A stretch of DNA of 64,000 nt from JBMOKT01 sp049323895 (GCA_049323895.1 JBMOKT010000008.1:248001-312000); one strand, 5' to 3'; positions 7,261-16,645 are shown, counted from the stretch's first letter. Numbers and translations are program-made. Notes: generated from the sequence alone by a model not told the origin.

Positions 7261-9978
7261 CTATCTTGCATCCTGCAAGTTTCCTGTACCAAAGAAGCTC
7301 TTCCTCGCAAACTTAACTATTTCAGCTACCAGTAGTGGGGTTAAGCTTAAGCCTAAAGCCACAGCTAAATCGTTAGTTTGCAGTGCCGATGTTTCAAATA
7401 CCCCTCTTAGAAATGGGATATAAATAACGGCAAGCTGGGCTAAGGCCGAAAAGAAGAAGGCAACTACTAAAGCACGATTGGTAGTGATGCCTGTTTCAAA
7501 TATTGAATCTTCGAGGCTGCGTACATTGAAGGAATGTACCAGCTGGGAAAATGCCATAGTTACAAAGGCCATGGTATGTGCTTCTTCAATAGTTCTTCCC
7601 CACTCTAAGGCCAGCCAGTAACTTGTCAGAGAAATAAAACCTATGGTTACACCTAGAATAAGAATATCCGTTCCAACTCCACCTGCAAATACTCCTTCCT
7701 GGGGATCTCTCGGCTTTTTACCCATTACACCTTTTTCAGGTGGTTCGAGACCCAGGGCCAGCGCAGGAGGTCCATCAGTTACCAGGTTCATCCACAATAT
7801 CTGGATGGGAGTTAAAGGACTGCCCAGACCCAGAAGGATGGCAGTAAAAATTGCAACAATCTCCCCTGTGTTACATGATAAGAGATACTGGATTGACTTG
7901 CGGATATTTGCATAGATAGTTCTGCCTTCCTCAACTGCATTAACTATGGTAGCAAAATTATCATCCAAAAGAACCATGTCAGAGGCTTCTTTGGAAACCT
8001 CGGTTCCCGTTATACCCATGGCTGAACCAATATCTGCCCGTTTTAGAGCAGGGGCATCATTAACACCGTCACCTGTCATGGCAACAACATGACCGTGGGC
8101 CTTTAATGCATCAACAATGCGAAGTTTGTGCTCGGGCGATACCCTGGCGTAGACTGTGGTTTTTAGAACATGGTCTTTTAGTTCATCCTGGCTCATCTTT
8201 TCCAGTTGGATACCGGTTAAGATACCGTCACCCTTACGCCAAATATCGAGTTCTCTGGCAATCGCCAGGGCCGTATCCTGATGGTCACCGGTTATCATTA
8301 CAGTTTTAATTCCCGCTTTACGGGCGATAGCTACAGCGTCCTTTACCTCATCACGTGCGGGGTCAATAATTGCATAAAAGCCAATAAATGTAAGATCATT
8401 CTCCACATTTTCCGAGGTTAGTTCTCCAGGAACCTGCTTCCATTTACGCATAGCCAGGGCTAAAACCCTTTGCCCCTGGGAAGCCAGCTTGGAGTTCACT
8501 TCTAAGACCTTATCATATATATCCTTACTCAGAGGAGAGATGCCTTGTGGAGTAACAAGTTCCTTGCAACGGGCTAAAAGTATATCGGGAGCACCTTTGG
8601 TAAAAGAAACTATCTCCTTATCCATGTTATGAAAGGTAGTCATCATCTTCCGGGCTGAATCAAAAGGTATTTCTTCGATACGGCTGTACTTTTTATCTAC
8701 TTCCTCCTTGGTCAGTCCCGCCTTAGCTGCTGCAACTACCAAGGCACCTTCTGTGGGATCACCTATAATCTGATAACCTTTGTCTGTCTTATCAATACGG
8801 GCATCACTATTTAAAGCACCGCCTAATAACATCAACTTCAAATTTGCATCATCTAAGGGATTAATTTTGCCGCCCTTTTCCCTGGAAAATTCTCCTTCCG
8901 GTTGATATCCCGTTCCAGAAATTTTTAAGAAATCACCATTTGTATAAATATTGGTAACTGTCATTTCATTTTTAGTTAATGTACCTGTTTTATCAGAACA
9001 AATGTAGGTAGCCACACCCAGAGTTTCTACCGCCGGCAGTTTTCTGATGATGGCATTACGCCTGCTCATTCTTGTAACCCCTAGTGCCAGTACAATGGTT
9101 ACTACCGAGGGAAGACCCTCAGGAATTGCAGCAACTGCCAAAGCAATAGCAGTCATAAACATTTCTAAAACATCTTCTCCACGTAAAAGTCCAGTTATAA
9201 ATACAACGGCAACAATCACACCGGCGGCCATTCCTAATATTTTGCCGAGTTTAGCAAGTTGCTGCTGTAAAGGGGTAGGTTCCGGCGGTGTCTCCTGAAG
9301 CATCTGGGCGATACGGCCTAATTCGGTTTTCATACCTGTCTCAACAACAATAGCTTTACCCCTGCCACCCGTGACTGTAGTACCTCTGAAAATCATATTC
9401 TTTCTGTCTCCTACGGGAACCTCATCGGCTTTAATTGCTTTAAGGTCCTTTTCGGACGGAACAGATTCACCTGTAAGAGCTGCTTCGTTTACCCTTAAAG
9501 AAGCGGATTCTATAAGCCGAGCATCTGCCGGTATAGCATCACCGGTGTCAAGTAAGATTACATCACCCGGTACTAAATTATCTACTTCAAGCTGTGATAC
9601 CTTGCCGTTACGCAAAACTTTGACTGCGGCCTTTGTCATTTCTTTTAAAGCCTTGAGGGCTTGTTCTGCCTTGTTCTCCTGGAATACACCCAAGGCTGCG
9701 TTTAAAATAACAATAATCAAAATTACTATAGTATCTTCCCATTCACCTAATGCCCCGGAAATTATAGCTGCACCAATTAGTATCAAAACCAGTACTTCCT
9801 TTAATTGCTCAATGAACATGGAGATTAAGCTCCTGGGCGGCGGCTCTTTGAGAGCATTAGGTCCATAAGTATTAAGGCGGTCTTCCACCTCTTTGGAAGT
9901 CAGCCCCTGCTGGGCATCAGTTGATAAATCCTCAACTACCTGTGGGCCCTCCATGGAATACCATCTTTTATCAGACAA
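7261..9978 (-). CDS. P-type divalent cation ATPase (calcium-type P2A; manganese export likely)
   Basis: Ten-helix cation pump of 905 residues in the cytoplasmic membrane. Actuator motif LTGES is at 168-172, TM4 ion-binding motif PEGLP at 286-290, phosphorylated Asp329 in DKTGTLT, nucleotide-binding KGAPD, hinge MTGDGVNDAPALK, and TM6 motif NLVTDGPPALALG. These place it with SERCA/PMR1-type pumps. The yybP-ykoY riboswitch upstream points to Mn2+ as the physiological signal and probably the substrate. The TTG start at 9978 follows AAAGGAGGT. A close paralogue at 60590-63304 aligns without gaps through the phosphorylation site. Confidence 0.9.
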   Translation of the reverse strand: MSDKRWYSMEGPQVVEDLSTDAQQGLTSKEVEDRLNTYGPNALKEPPPRSLISMFIEQLKEVLVLILIGAAIISGALGEWEDTIVILIIVILNAALGVFQENKAEQALKALKEMTKAAVKVLRNGKVSQLEVDNLVPGDVILLDTGDAIPADARLIESASLRVNEAALTGESVPSEKDLKAIKADEVPVGDRKNMIFRGTTVTGGRGKAIVVETGMKTELGRIAQMLQETPPEPTPLQQQLAKLGKILGMAAGVIVAVVFITGLLRGEDVLEMFMTAIALAVAAIPEGLPSVVTIVLALGVTRMSRRNAIIRKLPAVETLGVATYICSDKTGTLTKNEMTVTNIYTNGDFLKISGTGYQPEGEFSREKGGKINPLDDANLKLMLLGGALNSDARIDKTDKGYQIIGDPTEGALVVAAAKAGLTKEEVDKKYSRIEEIPFDSARKMMTTFHNMDKEIVSFTKGAPDILLARCKELVTPQGISPLSKDIYDKVLEVNSKLASQGQRVLALAMRKWKQVPGELTSENVENDLTFIGFYAIIDPARDEVKDAVAIARKAGIKTVMITGDHQDTALAIARELDIWRKGDGILTGIQLEKMSQDELKDHVLKTTVYARVSPEHKLRIVDALKAHGHVVAMTGDGVNDAPALKRADIGSAMGITGTEVSKEASDMVLLDDNFATIVNAVEEGRTIYANIRKSIQYLLSCNTGEIVAIFTAILLGLGSPLTPIQILWMNLVTDGPPALALGLEPPEKGVMGKKPRDPQEGVFAGGVGTDILILGVTIGFISLTSYWLALEWGRTIEEAHTMAFVTMAFSQLVHSFNVRSLEDSIFETGITTNRALVVAFFFSALAQLAVIYIPFLRGVFETSALQTNDLAVALGLSLTPLLVAEIVKFARKSFFGTGNLQDAR

Positions 9979-10036
9979 TAGTACTACCTCCTTTATAACC
10001 TGATAATATAGTTTTCAACAAATAATCCATAACCAT
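9971..10036 (-). CDS. Possible 21-residue leader peptide overlapping the ATPase start
   Basis: ATG at 10036 follows GGGGAGG at good spacing and encodes MVMDYLLKTILSGYKGGSTIV; the TGA overlaps the TTG start of the ATPase by 8 bp. That arrangement would couple the ATPase to upstream translation. Nothing equivalent is clear before the paralogous ATPase, so it may be chance. Confidence 0.3.
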   Translation of the reverse strand: MVMDYLLKTILSGYKGGSTIV

Positions 10037-10129
10037 ACCTAATCCTCCCCATAATTTTGTGGTTATCAGGCTTTCTTATTCATTTACCCAACCTAATTAT
10101 TTAGTAAAAACTTTGTAAAAAATTAAATC

Positions 10130-10253
10130 CTAAAAAATAAAGACCTTTACCAATATTGGTAAAGGTCTCGCAAGCAACAGTTACGTTGACAATAAAGCCG
10201 GGGCTTAAAAACCCGTTCTGACGACTTTACTGTAGAAGCTACTCCCCTTTAAC
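10130..10253 (-). promoter_or_regulatory. yybP-ykoY manganese riboswitch with terminator
   Basis: Minus RNA begins AAAGGGGAGTAGC, then GTCGTCA, GGCTTTATTGTCAACGTAAC and GCGAGACCTTTACC, the conserved blocks of this Mn2+ sensor. The 3' end is a perfect hairpin, AGACCTTTACC/GGTAAAGGTCT (10168-10141), followed by TTATTTTTT. The 5' AAAGG can pair with CCTTT of the terminator arm (P1), so ligand binding should block termination and switch the ATPase on. Confidence 0.92.
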
Positions 10254-10403
10254 ATATTACATTATTTTACATCTATATTTTACATTAAACATTTGAAACA
10301 AGCAAGGCAGTTTTTTAAAAACTGTTCAAGGAACTTTATTAATATACCTTTCGTCTATTATTAAATATACTAAATGTGCAATAAAATTAAGGAGTTGTTT
10401 GCA

Positions 10404-11156
10404 TTGGAAAGAATTAGTCTCGGCTTTAAGGTTTTACAGGAAAATCTCTGGTTATGGTTTGTGGCCTTAGGTTTAAATTTATTGGTTTTTTTCGTGGGGA
10501 TAATAACCAAAACCCTTAAGCTAGTACCCCCTGGCATACATTTAAAACTTGGCATGCCTAATGGAATTCCTGAAATGTCTAATATTCTTCAGCAGCCCCA
10601 AACCCATGGGATCAATATTGACCTTAGTCCTGCCTTTATAGTATTTATACTGGTGGCTCCCTATTTAGCAGGAGGTTTTATTTCCAGTATATTTAATATC
10701 CTCAAAGGTTATGAAATTTCTAAAGAAACCTTTATGAGCGATTGTAAATACTTTTATCTGAGGATGCTGGCGGTTAACATCTTAACTTTACTATTGCTTC
10801 TGGCAGCATTTTTACCAGCACTAATATTTCCTCCTTTAATAATTGTCTCCATAATTTTTGTAATGTTTTACACATATTTTTGGCAGCTTGCTCTAATCAG
10901 AGACGATTTGGAAATAGGTGAAGCGCTTTATAAGGGGAAAAGTCTCTTTAAAGATAACCTGTCAAATGTATTAGGATTATTAATACAGATCGCTGTTCTA
11001 TCTGCTATAGTAAGTATTCCTTTAAATATCCTGGGACAGAATGTAATGGGCTATTTATTTTCAATCCTAATATGGACTTATCTAGGTTCCATATTTGTTA
11101 TTGCTGTTATCAGTCTGTTTAAAGATCTGGAAGAAAAACCAGGTATTTTGGATTAA
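10404..11156 (+). CDS. Multi-pass membrane protein, function unknown
   Basis: About 250 residues, five or six hydrophobic segments (roughly residues 17-40, 75-100, 125-150, 150-170, 205-230, 230-250 from the chosen start). It resembles the loose YciC/DUF-type family of six-helix membrane proteins, but no catalytic motif is visible. TTG at 10404 is chosen because AAGGAG ends 9 nt before it; the longer reading frame from ATG at 10374 contains that ribosome site. Stands alone between the ATPase riboswitch (divergent) and the GH18 gene, 119 bp upstream of the latter. Confidence 0.6.
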   Translation: MERISLGFKVLQENLWLWFVALGLNLLVFFVGIITKTLKLVPPGIHLKLGMPNGIPEMSNILQQPQTHGINIDLSPAFIVFILVAPYLAGGFISSIFNILKGYEISKETFMSDCKYFYLRMLAVNILTLLLLLAAFLPALIFPPLIIVSIIFVMFYTYFWQLALIRDDLEIGEALYKGKSLFKDNLSNVLGLLIQIAVLSAIVSIPLNILGQNVMGYLFSILIWTYLGSIFVIAVISLFKDLEEKPGILD

Positions 11157-11275
11157 GTCAGGGAAAGAGTATTTTCAATAGGGAGAATTTCCTTATTTTT
11201 GTACTGGATTCACACCGTTTGCATGGATTAAAATTGACAAGTGGCATCTTACTCTTTTTCATCAGGAGGTCAAAT

Positions 11276-12805
11276 ATGCAGAAAATCATTAGAATTCTCC
11301 CTGCCCTATTGTTGATCCTTTCCTTTATTTTATTCCCGGCAAATGTTTTAGCAGGGGAAGAAAAAATCAGCTTTATGTATCTCCATGGCGGGAAAACACA
11401 GGACTATATAAACCAGTTCCAGTTAGCAAAAGGGTCTGTTGATATCATTAGTCCCAATTATTTTGAACTAGATAATCAGGGAAATTTAGTTATTAATGCA
11501 GACAATATATTAACAAATTATATGCATGGGCAAAAGGTAAAGGTTGTTCCTTACCTGAGCAACCACTGGAACAGAGAGATTGCCCAGACCGCCCTTAAAA
11601 ACCCCGAAAAATTGGCCCATGATTTGGCAGTGGCAGCTGATATCTATAATGTAGACGGGATAAACATCGATTTGGAAAACCTGACATACGAAGACAGAGC
11701 CCAGCTCACTAAATTTGCAGGTCTCCTTAAAAACAAGCTGGCACCAAAAGGGCGCACTGTTTCCATTGCAGTAGCTGCTGTGGAAAAACCCATGACGACA
11801 GGCTGGTCTGCAGCCTATGACTTGGCTAACCTAAGTAAGGTTGTAGACTATATTATTGTAATGGCCTATGACCAACACTCTAAGGAAAGCGCTCCCGGAC
11901 CTGTTGCCGGCCTGGATTGGGTTAAGAGGCAGCTAGATTATATGACAACCCTGGTTCCTAAAAACAAACTGGTTTTAGGCGTCCCTTTTTATGGCAGAGT
12001 TTGGACTAATGGACAAAATGGCGGAGGAATCTGGTACAATGACAGCATAAAAGCCATCAAGGAAAATAAAGCTGTTGCCCAATGGCACAACCAGTACCAA
12101 GTTCCCTATGCAAAATACACTAAACCCGATGGAAGTACTAAGGAAATATGGTTTGAAAATGCCAGAAGCCTTGAAGAAAAAATTAAATTAGTGGAAAGTT
12201 ATGGTCTGAAAGGTGTGGCAGCCTGGAGGCTGGGACAGGAAGACCCAAGCATCTGGAAAGGATTCAGCACCTTGTTAAAAGGGAAATACTTCAGGGATAT
12301 ACGGGGTCACTGGGCAGAAAATGATATCTCTTACCTCAGCAGCCGCAGTTTAATCAGCGGCCGGGATACATACAATTATGCCCCTGACGCCGGTGTCACC
12401 CGAGGGGAAGCTGTAGCTATCCTTTCCCGTATTTTCAACTGGTCCAGTGCCCCTAAGAACCCCTTTAGCGATGTTCCAAATAACCACTGGGCAAAGGAAC
12501 CCATCCTTAAAGCTTATAACCATTCCATTATCCATGGCGTCAGCAGTAATAAATTTGGTCCCGAGCAAAGACTGACCAGGGCCCAACTGGCGGTTATTTT
12601 GCAAAGGGCTTTCCGGATAGAAGAAACTAACAATCAAAACAAAAATAAATTCCAGGATGTTCCCCAAAACCACTGGGCAGCCAAGGAAATATATATTTTA
12701 AGCAATAAAGGCTTCATCGCCGGGCAAAGTGCTAAAAAATTTGCCCCTGACATTTATGTTACCAGGGCTGAGTTAGCTGCAATGATAGCAAGGATGATAA
12801 AATAA
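11276..12805 (+). CDS. Exported GH18 glycosidase with three C-terminal SLH domains
   Basis: 509 residues. Signal peptide 1-26 (cleaves near VLAG). GH18 TIM barrel about 30-335 with the catalytic signature DGINIDLE at 127-134 (acid Glu134), the subgroup of YaaH/SleL-type peptidoglycan N-acetylglucosaminidases. Three SLH repeats, each with a (D)xxxHWA core (GHWAENDI, NHWAKEPI, NHWAAKEI), occupy about 345-509 and should anchor it to secondary wall polymer. ATG at 11276 has AGGAGGT directly upstream; the 19-codon extension is rejected. Likely role: cell-wall or spore-cortex remodelling. Followed by a strong terminator. Confidence 0.88.
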   Translation: MQKIIRILPALLLILSFILFPANVLAGEEKISFMYLHGGKTQDYINQFQLAKGSVDIISPNYFELDNQGNLVINADNILTNYMHGQKVKVVPYLSNHWNREIAQTALKNPEKLAHDLAVAADIYNVDGINIDLENLTYEDRAQLTKFAGLLKNKLAPKGRTVSIAVAAVEKPMTTGWSAAYDLANLSKVVDYIIVMAYDQHSKESAPGPVAGLDWVKRQLDYMTTLVPKNKLVLGVPFYGRVWTNGQNGGGIWYNDSIKAIKENKAVAQWHNQYQVPYAKYTKPDGSTKEIWFENARSLEEKIKLVESYGLKGVAAWRLGQEDPSIWKGFSTLLKGKYFRDIRGHWAENDISYLSSRSLISGRDTYNYAPDAGVTRGEAVAILSRIFNWSSAPKNPFSDVPNNHWAKEPILKAYNHSIIHGVSSNKFGPEQRLTRAQLAVILQRAFRIEETNNQNKNKFQDVPQNHWAAKEIYILSNKGFIAGQSAKKFAPDIYVTRAELAAMIARMIK

Positions 12806-12840
12806 GGGAATGACTTTTAAGTCATTCCCTTATTTTATCA
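12803..12840 (+). terminator. Intrinsic terminator of the GH18 gene
   Basis: Perfect stem AAATAAGGGAATGACTT / AAGTCATTCCCTTATTT starting at the stop codon, ending in TTATTTTAT. Confidence 0.85.
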
Positions 12841-12851
12841 TCCCCAGGCAA

Positions 12852-13104
12852 AGGTAAGCTATTAGGTCATTCTGCATGACAGGTAAAGGTTGAGAAAAAA
12901 ATTAGTAGGGAACAACCCCAGTGTCGTTCCGTAAACTCTTGGCATCTGCTTAAGAGATAGTTTTTAGGGATGCATCTTGCAGTATAACTTATGAGCAGAT
13001 GCATCCCTGTAAATTGCCTTTCATCGGATGCTAGCAGCTTTAGGTTAACCCTAACCTCAACCTTTACCTTTACCTGTCATACTGAATTGCTCCAAAGCTT
13101 ACCT
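12852..13104. mobile_element. MITE-like element with about 45-bp imperfect terminal inverted repeats
   Basis: Left end 12852-12894 reads AGGTAAGCTATTAGG ... TGACAGGTAAAGGTTGAG. The reverse complement of 13056-13104 reads AGGTAAGCTTTGGAGC ... TGACAGGTAAAGG(TAAAGG)TTGAG. Inside lies a second inverted repeat, GGGATGCATCT (12968) with AGATGCATCCC (ending about 13008). No ORF. Related ends occur at 58947-59275. This accounts for most of the gap 12841-13124. Confidence 0.6.
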
Positions 13105-13124
13105 GACCCATAGTATATCCCATG

Positions 13125-13161
13125 AGCTTAAATCAGGTCACTTGTGACCTGATTTAAGCTC
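13125..13161 (-). terminator. Long hairpin at the end of the ABC exporter operon
   Basis: Perfect 17-bp stem GAGCTTAAATCAGGTCA / TGACCTGATTTAAGCTC with a 4-nt loop. It overlaps the stop codon of the last permease gene. No T-run follows, so it may act as an mRNA 3' stabiliser rather than a strict terminator. Confidence 0.6.
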
Positions 13162-14158
13162 TGCTTTCATACTTCTTAATTCCCCAATAGGCTAGTACTA
13201 AAAATACTAAATTAATTGTCATATTCCAGCCAAATATGGGCAGCAGTTCCCCCCATGTGCCTGATTCCCAAAATATGCTGCGGTAGCCGGCAAAGGTCCA
13301 ATAGGTAGGTACCCAATACAGGAAGTATTCCTTGCTTCTGGGTATAAAAACAGTTATCAAAGGAATAACAATAAAAAACATGCTTCCTATTTTAGTATTT
13401 GCCAGGGCTGTTAGTTGGTTATTGCTAATGGCACCTATCATAATGCCGAATAATGTGCTTAAAAAAACTCCTCCTAAGGTTATCAGCAGCAACTGCAGCC
13501 AGTTGACTTCAATACCCAGGATTAAGATTATTAATACCACCATTATAAAGGCAATTCCCATCCCCAATAGAGTTTTACCCATTAGATATTCAACATTGGT
13601 CAGAGGAGTGACATAAAGGGCCTGACGGGTCTTAAACTCTTTTTCCTCGGTTAAAGCAAACCCGGTCAGCATACCCCCTATCATTAAAGGAAAAATGCAC
13701 AATAATATGGCAGTCATCATATAAACCGGCTGTTTAGGTTTGTTTAGGTTTATCTGCCCAACCTGGGCTCCCTCCAAAGATCCCGATAGCTTATTTGTCA
13801 CAGCACCGGCTAATTCAAGTACAGCCTTATCTTCATTACCCTCTGCAATAATAGTAAAGGATTTCCCTTCCTGTTTTTCCGCAATAATCCCTACCGCATC
13901 ATCCCACCTTAAGACACGCTCCTTCATTTCCTCTGAAGTATCTACATATTCTACCTGGGCTAACTCCTGGATTGGCGACATGCTGTTCTTATCTTGTTCC
14001 AGAAGTACTACATCAAAAGAATTGGCTGAAAGTACCGGAAGAAAAAAACGCATCAAGAGAGCAAGAATTAATGGGGCTAAGAGGGCATAAAGAAAAATAT
14101 TGTCTCGTAAACCATTTCGAAAGTCCTTACCGATTAAAACAGCTATTCTATTAAACAT
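13154..14158 (-). CDS. ABC-2 type transporter permease (second)
   Basis: 334 residues. One N-terminal helix (about 20-40), an extracytoplasmic loop to about 140, then five helices (about 150-170, 190-225, 225-250, 265-290, 305-325): the ABC-2/NatB-like plan. It forms the export channel with the permease at 14171 and the ATPase at 15208. Last gene of the operon; the gap to the preceding gene is 12 bp. Substrate unknown (sodium, lipid, drug or peptide are all possible for this class). Confidence 0.82.
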   Translation of the reverse strand: MFNRIAVLIGKDFRNGLRDNIFLYALLAPLILALLMRFFLPVLSANSFDVVLLEQDKNSMSPIQELAQVEYVDTSEEMKERVLRWDDAVGIIAEKQEGKSFTIIAEGNEDKAVLELAGAVTNKLSGSLEGAQVGQINLNKPKQPVYMMTAILLCIFPLMIGGMLTGFALTEEKEFKTRQALYVTPLTNVEYLMGKTLLGMGIAFIMVVLIILILGIEVNWLQLLLITLGGVFLSTLFGIMIGAISNNQLTALANTKIGSMFFIVIPLITVFIPRSKEYFLYWVPTYWTFAGYRSIFWESGTWGELLPIFGWNMTINLVFLVLAYWGIKKYESRA

Positions 14159-14170
14159 TTTCCTTCCCCC

Positions 14171-15208
14171 TTAATTCCATAATTTCTGCTGACTGAAACG
14201 CATCTTAGCTAAATAAAAGAGAATAACATCGTATATTACAAAGGTAACTATTCCTTTAACAACTACTTCTTCCTGACCTAAGGAGAAGGCTGCCTGACGC
14301 AAACCAAAAATAAGGTCATAGGTAGGTAGCCATGTTATAAAATCAGGTGAAAAACTGGGAAAGATGTAGCTGGCAGTGGGCAGGGTAAATACACCCAAGA
14401 CCAAGACTGCCGGAAACAAAAACTGGGACAGGTTGGAAAAATAGCTGGCTACAATCAAACCCAACAGGCTGGTAAAGCAACTGCCCAAGACAACTAACAC
14501 AAGAAGCTGTAAATAGTCTGGCTGCAATCCTAGTGTCGGTAATGCCAGCAATAGGGTAAAAAACACCGCTAATACTGCCATCATCACCACCTTTGCCAAT
14601 AGATATTGTCCTATTTTCGAAGGTGTTACCAAAAAGGCTTTCAAGGTCCCCTCGTCCTTTTCAATAAAAATTAGAGCTGCAATGAAAAACATCCCTATCA
14701 TGAACACTTCGCTAAATAAAAACATTGGTACTAAAAATTTGTTAAAGGGAGGTTTAATATACCCTTGCATACCAATTTTTTCAATTGCATAGGCATTATC
14801 CATCTGCAAGTAGTTTTTGGCAAGATAATCCTCAATGGTGACAACCATTAAATTCTTTAATTTGGGGTCTTCCCAGCCCTGAAAAAGATATTGAATCTGC
14901 GGGGCTTTCTCCCCTTTTTGGGCAACTAACCCCCAGGCATAATTCTCATCCTGCAGTTTTTGCTTTACCTGCTCATCGCTGTCTAATTTAAATTTACTCC
15001 CTTTAAAATCCGCCAGTGCCTTATCGAGTACATCTGCTCCCGACTCATCTGCATAATATATCACAGGATCCATCACTAACTCTTCGGGAATGGCAAAAAA
15101 GATTGTTAGTATATAGATGACCGCCAGCAGTAAGAGGATGGAGAAAAAGTGGTTTCGCAATCCTATTTTAATTTCCCTCGCTGTTAAGGTACTTAAATTA
15201 GCAAACAT
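14171..15208 (-). CDS. ABC-2 type transporter permease (first)
   Basis: 345 residues with the same layout as its neighbour: one N-terminal helix (20-40), a long soluble loop (50-165), then a cluster of five helices with the FIEKDEGTLKAFLVTP motif between the second and third, typical of ABC-2 exporters. Its ATG shares one base with the TAA of the upstream ATPase gene, so translation is coupled. Probably a heterodimeric channel with the following permease. Confidence 0.82.
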   Translation of the reverse strand: MFANLSTLTAREIKIGLRNHFFSILLLLAVIYILTIFFAIPEELVMDPVIYYADESGADVLDKALADFKGSKFKLDSDEQVKQKLQDENYAWGLVAQKGEKAPQIQYLFQGWEDPKLKNLMVVTIEDYLAKNYLQMDNAYAIEKIGMQGYIKPPFNKFLVPMFLFSEVFMIGMFFIAALIFIEKDEGTLKAFLVTPSKIGQYLLAKVVMMAVLAVFFTLLLALPTLGLQPDYLQLLVLVVLGSCFTSLLGLIVASYFSNLSQFLFPAVLVLGVFTLPTASYIFPSFSPDFITWLPTYDLIFGLRQAAFSLGQEEVVVKGIVTFVIYDVILFYLAKMRFSQQKLWN

Positions 15209-16059
15209 TATTTAAGCCCCCTCCCCGTCAGCTTGACAAAGATTTCTTCCAGGGTGGCTTCCTGGGAATGGATTGTTTCTACATCCTTTTCAGCTATCAG
15301 CCTTTGCAGCTTTAGCTTATCCTCTGCTAAATCTAATGACAGGGTTTCTTTTTGCAGACCTTGGGAATTCCGGTATTCTACCTTAACCAGATGCTTGCCG
15401 AATTTAATTTTTAAACTGCGGGGAGTATCCAAAGCCACAATTTTGCCTTGATGAATAAAAGCAACTCTGTCACACAATTCTTCTGCCACAAACATATTAT
15501 GGGTTGTGAGGAAAATGGTAACTCCCTGTTCCCGTTGTTCCTTTATCAATTCCTTCATATCCAGAGCGCTCTCGGGATCCAAACCTGAAAGAGGTTCATC
15601 TAAAAACCAGATTTTTGGTTTATTTATAAGTGACCTGGCTAACATAAGCCTCTGCTGCATCCCTTTAGAATAAGCAGCGGTTTTTTTATTTTCCGCACCT
15701 ACAAGATTTACCCTTTTTAATAATTCCATGGGTGCATAAGTAGGTACCCCATAGAGCTTAGATTGATAGACCAGATTTTCCAGCCCTGTCAGTTTCTTGT
15801 AAAGGTTTGGTTGTTCAAAGCAAACACCTATCAGGTTAAAAAGGTTATTATCCAGTTTCTCCAAATCGAATCCTCCTACACTAACCTTTCCTTCCTGTAG
15901 TTTCAAAAGCCCGATTAGTATCTTTTGGGTAGTACTTTTGCCGGCACCATTAGGACCAAGAAAACCAAAAATTTCCCCCTTTGAAATATCAAAGCTGACA
16001 TCATCTACTGCATATACCTGGCCATCATAGGTGTGTTTTAAATTATTAACTGAAATCAT
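15208..16059 (-). CDS. ABC transporter ATP-binding protein
   Basis: 283 residues. Walker A GPNGAGKST, Q-loop CFEQPN, signature YSKGMQQRL (variant of LSGGQ, usual for NatA/DrrA-type exporters), Walker B IWFLDEPLSGLD and switch His in TTHN. MISVNNLKHTYDG at 16059 follows GGAGGAAGG; a ten-residue upstream extension is rejected. First gene of a three-gene export operon that follows a MarR regulator on the same strand. Confidence 0.9.
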   Translation of the reverse strand: MISVNNLKHTYDGQVYAVDDVSFDISKGEIFGFLGPNGAGKSTTQKILIGLLKLQEGKVSVGGFDLEKLDNNLFNLIGVCFEQPNLYKKLTGLENLVYQSKLYGVPTYAPMELLKRVNLVGAENKKTAAYSKGMQQRLMLARSLINKPKIWFLDEPLSGLDPESALDMKELIKEQREQGVTIFLTTHNMFVAEELCDRVAFIHQGKIVALDTPRSLKIKFGKHLVKVEYRNSQGLQKETLSLDLAEDKLKLQRLIAEKDVETIHSQEATLEEIFVKLTGRGLK

Positions 16060-16107
16060 CTTACCTTCCTCCTTAAAATTCTTTTGCAAAATTATTCGTA
16101 TTAATAA

Positions 16108-16126
16108 TTATTCTTCATTCGTAATA
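16108..16126. promoter_or_regulatory. Candidate MarR operator before the ABC operon
   Basis: TTATTCTTCATTCGTAATA, an imperfect inverted repeat resembling the motif at the marR start (TTATTCG..CGTATTA). A further TTATTCGTATTAATAA lies immediately to the left. Placed about 50 bp before the ABC ATPase start. Confidence 0.4.
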
Positions 16127-16175
16127 TTTATCCAAAGAAAAAGTGCATTATATCTGCACATTAAAGTCAAATAAG

Positions 16176-16622
16176 TTATGCCTGGGTTATTTTAAGAAAA
16201 ATCTTTTTCAGGAATTCCATTTCCTCCTCTGTCAGATTAGCAGTTACTTTAGCCACCAGGTGTTTCATCATTGATTCAAGTTTAATCATTGTTCCTTGGG
16301 CTAAATCTTTACCCTTTTGACTTAAACTAACCATTACAACCCTGCGGTCTTCCTTACTTCTTAATCTTTCAACCAAATTTTTCTGCTCCAAACGATCAAC
16401 AATAGAGGTAGTGGTACTAAAGGGTAAATTGAGCCTCTTGGAAATATCACTGACTTTAAGTTCCTTTTCCCTTAATAAAATCAGTAAGATAAAGATTTCT
16501 GTCTTGGAAAGGGTCATATCCACTTCCAACCAGTCAATGGGGTTATATAAGTTTCCTGTATTAGTCAACAAATAATCCATATATTTTTCAAAGAATTGCT
16601 TTTCTATTAATACCACCTCCAA
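16176..16622 (-). CDS. MarR-family transcriptional regulator
   Basis: About 148 residues. Winged helix in the middle (ELKVSDISKRLNLPFSTTTSIVDRLEQKNLVERLRSK split over recognition helix and DR-rich wing, RSKEDRRVV), with N- and C-terminal dimerisation helices. Likely represses itself and the downstream exporter in the absence of a ligand. The start is uncertain: the frame opens with TTG at 16622, but a GGAGG ribosome site sits inside the first codons, which would suit an ATA codon at 16607 or an ATG further in. Confidence 0.85.
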   Translation of the reverse strand: MEVVLIEKQFFEKYMDYLLTNTGNLYNPIDWLEVDMTLSKTEIFILLILLREKELKVSDISKRLNLPFSTTTSIVDRLEQKNLVERLRSKEDRRVVMVSLSQKGKDLAQGTMIKLESMMKHLVAKVTANLTEEEMEFLKKIFLKITQA

Positions 16623-16645
16623 ATTATTCGCACTTCGTATTATTT
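16621..16645. promoter_or_regulatory. Candidate MarR operator at the marR start
   Basis: AAATTATTCG-CACTT-CGTATTATTT, two 10-bp arms with two mismatches, overlapping the ribosome site/start of the MarR gene. Typical size and position for MarR autoregulation. Confidence 0.5.

Noticed and set aside
13050..13075. Telomere-like TTAACCCTAACC string
   Set aside because: Too short, and part of the MITE-like element end.
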